A stretch of 64,000 nucleotides of DNA from Anastatus disparis. Taxonomy: Eukaryota > Arthropoda > Insecta > Hymenoptera > Eupelmidae. Shown piece by piece: positions 29,441-42,902 of this stretch. A program made the translations under genes and the position numbers. The notes beneath the pieces were generated by a model. The model did not search any database. It saw only the letters and a program-made list of their open reading frames with translations, and was not told the DNA's origin. The stretch is taken from NCBI GenBank assembly GCA_017163975.1, contig JAFFSR010000218.1:5521501-5585500 (forward strand), written 5' to 3'. How positions within the stretch are numbered: the stretch's first letter is position 1; each line of letters begins with the position of its first letter.

Positions 29441-30212
29441 TATGAACTACATGACTTTGTATTAAACGAAAAATTTTACCTGTAATAATCCACTGTTAAC
29501 TTTTATTACGGAATATTATTTGAATCATGCTAATTTTACACAGATTGTATCTTAAAATCCTTTTCATTTCATAGAATCCTTTTTATCTCAAATTTCATAT
29601 ACTTTTCAAGAAATTATTTAAAATGTGTAATTCAAAAATTTTATGCTCTTTAATCTATTACGATTTCTTAAAATTTTTAAAAATTTAAATTATTAAAATT
29701 ATAATTTGGAATAATCGAATAAATGGAACTTTTTCATAACTTTATAAAAAAATAAATGATTTAAAATTGAAATTAAATTTGTATTAATTAAATACTTTGC
29801 TTGTGAGTATGAGAGCTTACATTATGATCAAATATTTTATTCAGAAGGAAATATAAAATGATTAATATTCAAATATAAATCTTTGATTTATATCTCCAAA
29901 AAGTTATCAGAATGATATTTATTAAATAGAACTTTTTAAAAAAATCATTAAGAATCGTTTTTTTTTAATATTTGAACGGAACAAATCTCTATTTTTTATA
30001 CATTCTAGATTATTTTATATTTAAGGGAAATTTTAATTATGATAATCCTCTGTTAACTTTTATTAGGGGATTAACCTATGAAATGTAGAAATTATGGTAT
30101 GAAATAAGGGAGTGGCAAAATTATTTGATATCCATATTATACGGATTACCTATTGAATGAATGAAGAAAAAAAAAGATTTAGAAATACTGAAAATATACC
30201 TGGAATTTTTCA

Positions 30213-30247
30213 TATAAATTTTCGTGTCCAAGTCTAATTGATCATTC
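30213..30247 (+). promoter_or_regulatory. Predicted core promoter of Piwi copy 4
   Basis: TATAAAT at 30213 and initiator A at 30244; leader donor GTAAGT at 30347. Confidence 0.55.
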
Positions 30248-31228
30248 TGTTTCTGAATTCACTTCGGGCAACATCAAGTAACTAGTTTACTCTAAGCTTT
30301 TAGCAACTTTATTCTAAAATTTTACTTTGTGACTTTTACATTCCACGTAAGTATAAAAATGTGGTTTATTCTTATTCTTGAGTATCTTTTTGAGATTATC
30401 ATTCAATTTGTTAAATTTATCTTTTAAAATAATAGAAAGTTAAATTTTCTAGTTAGATTCCCGAAAGTTACTGTTTTTACGAAAACACGTAGAAAAGACC
30501 TCATACTGAGAGGTATCGCAATTTATCTAGAAATAAATAGAGAAATTGACTTTGCAGGGATAAATTGTTTATAAGTAATTAACTGATTTAATTTTTCTTA
30601 ATTACATGAATTTTTCATTTAAATAACTACATTTACTTCGAGAATTACGAACAAAAACATGTTTTAGACAGCTTTACACTTAATTTTTACACAATATGTT
30701 TCTGCAGACAAAAAAAATTGATCAGTTGTATTATCTTATTTTTTTTTTATTTTAGTATTGTCTTCAATCATTGAAAATATAATTAGTAAGAATGAATTGT
30801 GCATAAATTTTATAATTATATGAAAAGTTATTTTTATCTTTCTAATTTCACTGATTTATATTTTTTGATTGCTTATTATCAATAAAACTAAAATAAGATG
30901 TATGCTTAAACTTATAAATATGTTACTGTACATAATTTTAGAAAATTTTGATGCTGATCTTTATTTGCACATTTATAAAATATTTACATAAAACTAACCA
31001 AATTCTCGCCTAAATTCTCAAATGAATATTGAAGGTTTTCATCGTTAAGTAATTTTTGGGATTATTATTCAGATGATTCAGATCTTATAATCTAACTTTG
31101 AAATTGAAAATGAAAAGATAAATTTTCAAGCTGGATGTTAATAAGCTACTATAATTTTAAAATATTTCATAAAAAGATTTTCTATAATTTCGTTTATATT
31201 CAAGAATTTTATTTAATTATAGATAAAA

Positions 31229-34200
31229 ATGGCTTCATGTAATGAATCAAGATCAACATCTCGTGGCCGAGGTAGTTATCAACCACATCACCGTAATGGA
31301 TCTAAGCCTGCGAATAATGAGAGAAATTATGATCGCACTGTGCAATCTAACAATCATAGCCGTGGAGGCCAATCTTTTAATGCCCAAAGATTTAGGCCAG
31401 CGAACAATAACAGGAATACGACTGAATCTAAGCTTGAGCCTAGAAACGTTGATCAAGGTGGGCAATCTTATAATCGAAAGTATGCAAATAATGGCACGCA
31501 TGCATCGAGAGGTCATGGTAGAGGTGGCTCTTTTGCAAACCAGAGAGGAAGTAGAACTGGTCAACATCATGTATCTGATAAACCATTGATTCCTGTCATG
31601 CCGAAACCCATCGTACAAAGAAAGCGACAAGAACCTACCAATGAACTAGCAACATGTCCTACCGATGCTCAAAATTCAAAGAAAGGTAAGTTTTAGTTGA
31701 AAAGCATATTATTATGAACATGACAGTAAGCATAAGAGTAGTTAATCTAAAATTTAAATTATTCGTAGGATCGACTGGACAACAAGTCATATTGCAATCA
31801 AACTACTTTAAATTGAATAGTAAAACTGATTGGTGCTTGTATCAATACAGAGTGGATATTTCTCCTGAAGAAGAAAGAACCGCGGTCCGCAAAGCTTTTC
31901 TGCGACAACATAAAACGATACTTGGAGTTTACGTGTTTGATGGGTCAGTTTTATATACAAGCAATCCTTTACGTCAGGTATGTTTTTCAATATTAATTTA
32001 TAATTTAAAAATATTTTTCCGAATTTCAGAAAAAAATTAGTTGTGCTCATAAATAGTATTTTTAATCAAGTTTTCTTACAAATTTATGATAATACCTTTT
32101 AACACAAATCATTTCCATTGCAGCCTTTGGAATTGCTTTCAAAAAGACCAGGAGACGAACAAGCAGTAAACATCAAAATTCGTCTTGTCGGTGATTTAAT
32201 GAAAGGAGATTATCACTATCTGCAATTTTTTAACCTACTAGTGAGAAAAGGCTTAGAACACTTAAACCTTCAATTGGTTGGTAGAAATTATTTTGATGCT
32301 CTGAGCAGAGTTGAAGTTAGAGAATATCAACTCGAGTTGTGGCCAGGATACGTGACATCGATTCGACAACATGACAGTGGCGTACTTATGTGTGCAGAAA
32401 TTTCTCATAAAGTGATGAGGAATCAGACGGTCTTAAGTATATTACAAGACTGTTTTCAGCAGAACCAGCATAATTATCAACTCATGTTTTCAAATATTGT
32501 AATGGGGTGCATTGTCTTAACAGATTACAATAATCGAACGTATAAAGTAGATGATGTCGACTTTGAAATGAATCCATCCAAAACCTTCAAAATGCGTGAT
32601 GGAACTGATATGTCATATGCCGCTTATTACAAGCAGAAATATCAAATAACTATACGTGACTTAAGGCAGCCGCTTTTGGTATCTAGGTCCACAGCACGAA
32701 AACGCAGAGCTGGCGAACCAGAATTAATTTATTTGATTCCTGAATTATGTCGTAGCACTGGCTTTACAGATGAGATGAGATGTAATTTTCATTTGATGAA
32801 AGCAGTTTCAGAGTTTACAAGAATTGACCTGCAGCAAGAATAGATCGATTAATGCAGTTTAATCAGAGATTGACCTCTACTACTGAAGTTATCAAAGAAT
32901 TTAAAGACTGGAGTTTCGAACTCGATAACGATCTTATTCAAGTGCCAGCTAGAATATTACCAGTGGAAAAAGTCTACTTTGGTGATAAAAAATTCATCAG
33001 ACCGAGAAATTCCGATTGGAATTTCAATCTACAAGATAATTCGGCTATCAGATGCACATCCATAAATGACTGGGTGGTCGTAGTTCCATCAAGGGCAGCT
33101 GATAACGCTAAGGTAATTACTTTAAGTTGAAACGTAGAATAATTAATTATTAATTATCAATAACACTATTCAAAAGATAATCATAAGTAATTATATTTTT
33201 TATTTTCAGAAATTTATTGATGTAATGCTTAATGCTGCCAGTAAAATGAAAATGCCAGTGCGAAGACCTAGGCTTCAAGTAATTCCCGATGATAGGATCG
33301 ATAATTATGTACACACGTTGACTGAAATAACGGATCATGAAATTCCGCAATTCATACTTTGTGTTACTACGAATAATAAATTGGACAGATACGCGGCCAT
33401 CAAGAAAACACTATGCGTGAACCGGGCTATCCTGAGTCAAGTTGTTTTAGCACGTACATTACAGCAGAAATCTGCTTCAATGTTGCACGCTGTATGCAGC
33501 AAAGTCCTCGTTCAGATAAACTGCAAACTTGGTGGCATTCCATGGCAGGTAGAACTTGGCTCACTTTTACCAGGTTTAATGGTTGTTGGATTTGATGTTT
33601 GTCATAGTAAAACAGCAGGAGGAGATTATGGAGGAATGGTCGCTTCATTAGATCCTAATTTCAGCCGATATTTCAGTGCCGTGAGTGAACACGCTTCTGG
33701 AGAAGAATTATCGAATGATTTGTCGGTGCACTTGGGCCAGGCTGTTGAAAAATTTAGAATCGTTAACAATAATAAGTTACCGAGTCGAATCATCATTTTC
33801 CGAGATGGTGTTGGCGAAGGACAAATCCCATTCGTTCATGATTTCGAAGTTAAGCAAATCAAAAAGAGGCTTAGCGCAATTTATGGCGGCGATGATAAAT
33901 TCAGACTTGCATTTATCATCGTTACTAAACGTATTAATTCTAGATTTTTATGAATGGCCAAAATCCTACTCCTGGTACTGTTGTTGATGATGTAGTAACA
34001 GATCCGCTGAAGTACGACTATTTCATCGTTTCTCAAAACGTAAGACAAGGAACTGTAACACCTACAGCGTACAATGTTATTGACGATAATACAGATCTTA
34101 CTTGTGATCAAATGCAAATTTTAACATTTAAGTTATGCCATATGTACTTTAATTTTACTGGTACAGTACGAGTACCAGCTCCATGTCAGTATGCGCACAA

Positions 34201-34276
34201 GCTTGTTTACTTTGCATCGCAAGCTCTGCAACAAGCAGTCAATCCAGGACTTCAAACTACTTTATACTTTTTATAA
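31229..34276 (+). pseudogene. Piwi/Aub-type Argonaute, copy 4 (two 1-bp deletions)
   Basis: Exons by homology: 31229-31685, 31769-31977, 32124-33112, 33210-34276. A G is missing at about 32,826 (stop at 32,841-32,843) and a T is missing from a run at about 33,945-33,950. Both lesions, and the Ala-to-Val change beside the catalytic His, are shared with copy 3. Either the two copies descend from one broken copy, or both positions are systematic consensus errors. A truncated form would keep the N-terminus and PAZ only. Confidence 0.77.
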
Positions 34277-37200
34277 ATACTATATTTTCAGCTCAATTAT
34301 TTTTCGGAATTCTACTCAAATTTTTGTGCTGATTTTTTTTTTATTTATGAAAGCAATTATTTTTTGTATAAAATTAAAAAAATGTTCAATAAATAAAACT
34401 AACATAAACAAAATTATTTCTTTCTTCATTTATATTATTCAGAAATTTAAATCATAACTCTACCCCTATTCTTATATTATAAATAAATAATTATTAAATA
34501 GTAATAAATGTAATCAGGACTAGCTCCGATCAATAAATTTTTTATTAAAATTATAGTGTCTATACTATAGTAAATATTGAGGTTTTCTTATGAATGACTG
34601 CATTATTTTTCAATATTATTATTGTAATGGATAGTATTTTAATACATTTAAATGTTAATATTTAAAAGACATAAATTGAAATCTTTACAAAAAGAAATAT
34701 TAATTTTAAACTCATTGTTTACGTCGAATTTTGAAAAATAGTATGTAACAAATGCGCAAAGGATGCGATTCACACACGAGCCGAGTTTTTCGCCCTCGCT
34801 TTGCTTGGGCGACAAAAAGGCGAGCGTGTGAACTGTATCGCGCACGTGTTGCGTATTCTATTTTTAAGACACCGTGGTCGAAACACAGGCAATTGAAAAC
34901 GAAATTTTTACGATCGTAAAAAGCAACGAGTTTTGTTTGTCACCTGAACGAAGCGAAGGTGACAATAAAACGAGTGAATAACATGTTATAAATAAAAATA
35001 CATATAAGAATATATTTGTAAACAAAAATATATATTACAAAAAAATATACATAATAAATTTACAAAAAAAAAACATATTCTTAATTAATTAAATATAATA
35101 AATAATTCAAAACAACCAAATAAATTTAAGTATACAATTCATTTATTGATAAACTATTTCATGTACAAATATTTTATTATTTCTTTTCATTTATCATAAA
35201 ATTGACTGTACCCTTAACGTCAATTGATTCTTTTCCCGAAAAGAATGAGATTACTTACCTTAGAATAAAAGAATTTTTAATAAGGAAAGCGATCACTATA
35301 TTGCACACATATGTCGTATTGCAAGGAGTTGGCGCTACAGCTTAAATTTGCGATATCTCAGGTTCTACTTACTTCAATTTAAAAAATTGGACAGATTCTT
35401 AAACTAGATGAAGTTTCCCATCATTCTATATCAGAAATATAGAAATATTTTGTTCGCTAACCTATATTATTTCGTTATAAACAAACAAAATTCTGAAAAA
35501 TTGAAGTTTTTTTCTGCTTCAAATCATTTCAGCTTATTTATCAACATTCAAAAGTAATATATAACAATTTATCATTAAAGTTGAGACTCTGAAATTTTTC
35601 AAACACATGTTGAACTTCAAAAAATATCAATTAGCAGTCGAGTTATAAGGTTTTTTACCAGCGCGTTCCGCACTAGCGCTACGTCTCTATGTTTTTTTGC
35701 AATATATTTGCCATATCTCTGGTTCTAATTATCGAATCGACATGCAACAAAAACGATTTTTGTTTGTTTTATTAATAAAGAACAAGTTTTCGCAGAGAAA
35801 ATTACTGCATCTATTGTAGTTCATAAACTATAGCCATTTAAACAATAAATTTGTTTATAACAAATTACTCGACCATTTGCGTGAAAAGCAAGTTGCACAT
35901 TCGGATTCAGCGGCTCAAAATACGTAAAAATCACCTACTTGCTTGGTGGGAACTCTAACTTCATACGAAACCCTCTGGGCGCCTAGACTAAATCTTTTGA
36001 AATGTTTCAATAAAAACAAAGAAAACAACGAGAAAGAATTCATTAACGGTGGGCCTACAATTATTAAATTGATATTTAGCATTATCAACTCAATTATTTA
36101 AGATCTGGTTTGACAATAAACAACCTGGATCCATCTCATTAGGCTCAATAATAGGGATAATCTTAATTTCCGAGATTTCTTATAAATTTTATAATAAGTT
36201 TTGAAGCACTAATGTCTTATTAATCTTCAAATTTAAGAAATTTCCTTGTACTAGTACAGATGGACAACGCAGGTATAGAAAATACACACAAGAGGAATCG
36301 TTTATAATTTGACCGTAGAAAATTTATTTGATTCTCTTATGCAGAGAAAAGTTTTCAATAAATATGACTATTATCTCAATGGCAATAGTTTTAAGATGAA
36401 ATTTAATAAAATTACGAATACAATTTTTAGATGACAAATTTTATTTCAGTATTGGCATCGGAATATAAATTATTTTTATTATGATATTTTCTTCTATTAA
36501 CGAAGAATTTATAGCATTACATTAAAATTAATAGTTAAAAACATACTTTCAATGAAAATATTATACCTTAGAATTAAATAATATCGGCAGTGTTATAATC
36601 ATTATTATAATTGTATTTATTGTCATTTTTACACATTTATTGAAATTGTACTGGAAAGCATAAGCAGTATTTAATATAACTATCTTCTCATTTGAATTTT
36701 CTGGAACAATGCCTCAAAAAAATATAGAAAAATGAATTTTTTTTGAGCTTAATTTTTTTATCAGCAACATATTAGATAAAAGTTTTGGAATTCTTATTTG
36801 AAATCCAGTTGAGGGGAAATAAGTTCATCAATTTCAAAACATTTCAAGATATGATAGACGCTAATATGACTATTTTAATTACTAATCGCTTCAAAGAGTT
36901 TATTGTCTCGCTAAACTCCAACTTACTGAAAATTATCAAGTTTTTTGATATACCACAATATATATGCAAAAATCTCAAGTTTATGAAAACGCGACGAACG
37001 CTTGTTTAATAACGAGTTTTCAATCATCGATTTTCGCTGAGATTCATCTTCAATTTCAAAATGGTTGGATCGTAAGTCCAGCTTATGAATCTTTATAAAA
37101 TACGTAAGGCATTAGCGCCAAATTCACCTTATCATGAAAAATTTAATATGATAATGCACTGAATAATAGATTATGTAATAGATAACTTCTGGAAAAAAAC

Positions 37201-37691
37201 TATGTAAGTTTAGAAATCATGATGAACAGAAATATTGACGAAAATAGTCTACCTTCTAGGAATTAGATATGTAACATCGTTTTTTATTTTTATATTAGAA
37301 ATATAATATAACTTAAATATAACATTTATATAATGTATATTCTAGTTAAATACATGATTATATAGAGCTATTAAAATTTTTTAGAATCTCTGAAATTCAA
37401 AAAAAGAGTCCACAGTTTTAAAACAATTGAGTATTAAGATGGATGAATGTAACTTTTCCCATAACTTTATAGAAGAAAAAAGTAAACCCAAATTAAAATT
37501 ACACAAAATAAGCGAACATACAAAAAATAAAATATTTTATATAGAGCAATACAGAAAAAACTAATTATTTCAATATTAATATTCAAAAGACAACTTTAAT
37601 AGACAATCAAAATAATATTTAAAAAAATTTTTGAAATAAATCACTCAGAATAGTTTTTGTAATATTAGAATGGAACAATTTCTATTTTCTA

Positions 37692-38063
37692 CACTGAAAA
37701 ACTTTCGGCGCACCCTCTATACTCAAAGTATATGTGAAGCGCCGATTCGTGGTATCGTCAGTTATGCGCGCCATCGGAGCATTACACAGAAAGACTCTTG
37801 GCGCTACCTGTATATATGGAGGTTATGTGAAGCGCCGATTCGTCAAGTCTCGAGTTATACGCGCAATCGGAGTAACAGTTACTCAGATTACAGTTTCTCT
37901 TGCGCCGATACGGCACATGTGACGCGCAGATTTGTTCATGCAGCGTTATGCTCAGATGATCGGAGCGTTAGACAATTCGTATTCAGCACACTATCCGCTC
38001 CGATTGCGTGGCGCTGGCATATTCAGAGAGAAGGGCATCTTGCAAGCCGAAAGTTTTTCAGTG
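37692..38063. mobile_element. MITE copy in unit 5
   Basis: Orthologous insertion with the same TIRs and flanks. Carries the AATTCG variant. Its presence in the edge unit shows that the insertion predates amplification of the array. Confidence 0.85.
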
Positions 38064-38833
38064 TATGAACTACATGACTTTGTATTAAACGAAAAATTTT
38101 ACCTGTAATAATCCACTGTTAACTTTTATTACGGAATATTATTTGAATCATGCTAATTTTACACAGATTGTATCTTAAAATCCTTTTCATTTCATAGAAT
38201 CCTTTTTATCTCAAATTTCATATACTTTTCAAGAAATTATTTAAAATGTGTAATTCAAAAATTTTATGCTCTTTAATCTATTACGATTTCTTAAAATTTT
38301 TAAAAATTTAAATTATTAAAATTATAATTTGGAATAATCGAATAAATGGAACTTTTTCATAACTTTATAAAAAATAAATGATTTAAAATTGAAATTAAAT
38401 TTGTATTAATTAAATACTTTGCTTGTGAGTATGAGAGCTTACATTATGATCAAATATTTTATTCAGAAGGAAATATAAAATGATTAATATTCAAATATAA
38501 ATCTTTGATTTATATCTCCAAAAAGTTATCAGAATGATATTTATTAAATAGAACTTTTTTAAAAAAATCATTAAGAATCGTTTTTTTTAATATTTGAACG
38601 GAACAAATCTCTATTTTTTATACATTCTAGATTATTTTATATTTAAGGGAAATTTTAATTATGATAATCCTCTGTTAACTTTTATTAGGGATTAACCTAT
38701 GAAATGTAGAAATTATGGTATGAAATAAGGGAGTGGCAAAATTATTTGATATCCATATTATACGGATTACCTATTGAATGAATGAAGAAAAAAAAAGATT
38801 TAGAAATACTGAAAATATACCTGGAATTTTTCA

Positions 38834-38868
38834 TATAAATTTTCGTGTCCAAGTCTAATTGATCATTC
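38834..38868 (+). promoter_or_regulatory. Predicted core promoter of Piwi copy 5
   Basis: TATAAAT at 38834 and initiator A at 38865; leader donor GTAAGT at 38968. Confidence 0.55.
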
Positions 38869-39850
38869 TGTTTCTGAATTCACTTCGGGCAACATCAAGT
38901 AACTAGTTTACTCTAAGCTTTTAGCAACTTTATTCTAAAATTTTACTTTGTGACTTTTACATTCCACGTAAGTATAAAAATGTGGTTTATTCTTATTCTT
39001 GAGTATCTTTTTGAGATTATCATTCAATTTGTTAAATTTATCTTTTAAAATAATAGAAAGTTAAATTTTCTAGTTAGATTCCCGAAAGTTACTGTTTTTA
39101 CGAAAACACGTAGAAAAGACCTCATACTGAGAGGTATCGCAATTTATCTAGAAATAAATAGAGAAATTGACTTTGCAGGGATAAATTGTTTATAAGTAAT
39201 TAACTGATTTAATTTTTCTTAATTACATGAATTTTTCATTTAAATAACTACATTTACTTCGAGAATTACGAACAAAAACATGTTTTAGACAGCTTTACAC
39301 TTAATTTTTACACAATATGTTTCTGCAGACAAAAAAAAATTGATCAGTTGTATTATCTTATTTTTTTTTTATTTTAGTATTGTCTTCAATCATTGAAAAT
39401 ATAATTAGTAAGAATGAATTGTGCATAAATTTTATAATTATATGAAAAGTTATTTTTATCTTTCTAATTTCACTGATTTATATTTTTTGATTGCTTATTA
39501 TCAATAAAACTAAAATAAGATGTATGCTTAAACTTATAAATATGTTACTGTACATAATTTTAGAAAATTTTGATGCTGATCTTTATTTGCACATTTATAA
39601 AATATTTACATAAAACTAACCAAATTCTCGCCTAAATTCTCAAATGAATATTGAAGGTTTTCATCGTTAAGTAATTTTTGGGATTATTATTCAGATGATT
39701 CAGATCTTATAATCTAACTTTGAAATTGAAAATGAAAAGATAAATTTTCAAGCTGGATGTTAATAAGCTACTATAATTTTAAAATATTTCATAAAAAGAT
39801 TTTCTATAATTTCGTTTATATTCAAGAATTTTATTTAATTATAGATAAAA

Positions 39851-42800
39851 ATGGCTTCATGTAATGAATCAAGATCAACATCTCGTGGCCGAGGTAGTTA
39901 TCAACCACATCACCGTAATGGATCTAAGCCTGCGAATAATGAGAGAAATTATGATCGCACTGTGCAATCTAACAATCATAGCCGTGGAGGCCAATCTTTT
40001 AATGCCCAAAGATTTAGGCCAGCGAACAATAACAGGAATACGACTGAATCTAAGCTTGAGCCTAGAAACGTTGATCAAGGTGGGCAATCTTATAATCGAA
40101 AGTATGCAAATAATGGCACGCATGCATCGAGAGGTCATGGTAGAGGTGGCTCTTTTGCAAACCAGAGAGGAAGTAGAACTGGTCAACATCATGTATCTGA
40201 TAAACCATTGATTCCTGTCATGCCGAAACCCATCGTACAAAGAAAGCGACAAGAACCTACCAATGAACTAGCAACATGTCCTACCGATGCTCAAAATTCA
40301 AAGAAAGGTAAGTTTTAGTTGAAAAAGCATATTATTATGAACATGACAGTAAGCATAAGAGTAGTTAATCTAAAATTTAAATTATTCGTAGGATCGACTG
40401 GACAACAAGTCATATTGCAATCAAACTACTTTAAATTGAATAGTAAAACTGATTGGTGCTTGTATCAATACAGAGTGGATATTTCTCCTGAAGAAGAAAG
40501 AACCGCGGTCCGCAAAGCTTTTCTGCGACAACATAAAACGATACTTGGAGTTTACGTGTTTGATGGGTCAGTTTTATATACAAGCAATCCTTTACGTCAG
40601 GTATGTTTTTCAATATTAATTTATAATTTAAAAATATTTTTCCGAATTTCAGAAAAAAATTAGTTGTGCTCATAAATAGTATTTTTAATCAAGTTTTCTT
40701 ACAAATTTATGATAATACCTTTTTAACACAAATCATTTCCATTGCAGCCTTTGGAATTGCTTTCAAAAAGACCAGGAGACGAACAAGCAGTAAACATCAA
40801 AATTCGTCTTGTCGGTGATTTAATGAAAGGAGATTATCACTATCTGCAATTTTTTAACCTACTAGTGAGAAAAGGCTTAGAACACTTAAACCTTCAATTG
40901 GTTGGTAGAAATTATTTTGATGCTCTGAGCAGAGTTGAAGTTAGAGAATATCAACTCGAGTTGTGGCCAGGATACGTGACATCGATTCGACAACATGACA
41001 GTGGCGTACTTATGTGTGCAGAAATTTCTCATAAAGTGATGAGGAATCAGACGGTCTTAAGTATATTACAAGACTGTTTTCAGCAGAACCAGCATAATTA
41101 TCAACTCATGTTTTCAAATATTGTAATGGGGTGCATTGTCTTAACAGATTACAATAATCGAACGTATAAAGTAGATGATGTCGACTTTGAAATGAATCCA
41201 TCCAAAACCTTCAAAATGCGTGATGGAACTGATATGTCATATGCCGCTTATTACAAGCAGAAATATCAAATAACTATACGTGACTTAAGGCAGCCGCTTT
41301 TGGTATCTAGGTCCACAGCACGAAAACGCAGAGCTGGCGAACCAGAATTAATTTATTTGATTCCTGAATTATGTCGTAGCACTGGCTTTACAGATGAGAT
41401 GAGATGTAATTTTCATTTGATGAAAGCAGTTTCAGAGTTTACAAGAATTGGACCTGCAGCAAGAATAGATCGATTAATGCAGTTTAATCAGAGATTGACC
41501 TCTACTACTGAAGTTATCAAAGAATTTAAAGACTGGAGTTTCGAACTCGATAACGATCTTATTCAAGTGCCAGCTAGAATATTACCAGTGGAAAAAGTCT
41601 ACTTTGGTGATAAAAAATTCATCAGACCGAGAAATTCCGATTGGAATTTCAATCTACAAGATAATTCGGCTATCAGATGCACATCCATAAATGACTGGGT
41701 GGTCGTAGTTCCATCAAGGGCAGCTGATAACGCTAAGGTAATTACTTTAAGTTGAAACGTAGAATAATTAATTATTAATTATCAATAACACTATTCAAAA
41801 GATAATCATAAGTAATTATATTTTTTATTTTCAGAAATTTATTGATGTAATGCTTAATGCTGCCAGTAAAATGAAAATGCCAGTGCGAAGACCTAGGCTT
41901 CAAGTAATTCCCGATGATAGGATCGATAATTATGTACACACGTTGACTGAAATAACGGATCATGAAATTCCGCAATTCATACTTTGTGTTACTACGAATA
42001 ATAAATTGGACAGATACGCGGCCATCAAGAAAACACTATGCGTGAACCGGGCTATCCTGAGTCAAGTTGTTTTAGCACGTACATTACAGCAGAAATCTGC
42101 TTCAATGTTGCACGCTGTATGCAGCAAAGTCCTCGTTCAGATAAACTGCAAACTTGGTGGCATTCCATGGCAGGTAGAACTTGGCTCACTTTTACCAGGT
42201 TTAATGGTTGTTGGATTTGATGTTTGTCATAGTAAAACAGCAGGAGGAGATTATGGAGGAATGGTCGCTTCATTAGATCCTAATTTCAGCCGATATTTCA
42301 GTGCCGTGAGTGAACACGCTTCTGGAGAAGAATTATCGAATGATTTGTCGGTGCACTTGGGCCAGGCTGTTGAAAAATTTAGAATCGTTAACAATAATAA
42401 GTTACCGAGTCGAATCATCATTTTCCGAGATGGTGTTGGCGAAGGACAAATCCCATTCGTTCATGATTTCGAAGTTAAGCAAATCAAAAAGAGGCTTAGC
42501 GCAATTTATGGCGGCGATGATAAATTCAGACTTGCATTTATCATCGTTACTAAACGTATTAATTCTAGATTTTTTATGAATGGCCAAAATCCTACTCCTG
42601 GTACTGTTGTTGATGATGTAGTAACAGATCCGCTGAAGTACGACTATTTCATCGTTTCTCAAAACGTAAGACAAGGAACCGTAACACCTACAGCGTACAA
42701 TGTTATTGACGATAATACAGGTCTTACTTGTGATCAAATGCAAATTTTAACATTTAAGTTATGCCATATGTACTTTAATTTTACTGGTACAGTACGAGTA

Positions 42801-42902
42801 CCAGCTCCATGTCAGTATGCGCACAAGCTTGCTTACTTCACATCGCAAGCTCTGCAACAAGCAGTCAATCCAGGACTTCAAACTACTTTATACTTTTTAT
42901 AG
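39851..42902 (+). CDS. Piwi/Aub-type Argonaute, copy 5 (intact, 907 aa, most divergent C-terminus)
   Basis: Exons 39851-40307, 40392-40600, 40748-41737, 41835-42902; same lengths as copy 1 and no frameshift. The slicer residues (GFDVCHS, SGEEL, FRDG, QYAHK) are present. Private differences near the C-terminus: Asp to Gly in DDNTGLT, Ala to Thr in AYFTSQ, and stop TAG instead of TAA. The divergence rises sharply past the stop, so exchange with the array seems to fade at this edge. With copy 1 it is one of only two copies in the window able to encode full-length protein as assembled. Confidence 0.92.

Larger units (their letters stand above)
25865..34480 (+). repeat. Tandem unit 4 of the Piwi-gene array (8616 bp)
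   Basis: Collinear with the other units. It shares a C-to-T change in the right arm of the foldback (about 26,218) with unit 5 and the MITE AATTCG variant with units 1 and 5, but its coding indels at the end of exon 3 and in exon 4 with unit 3. Confidence 0.95.
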
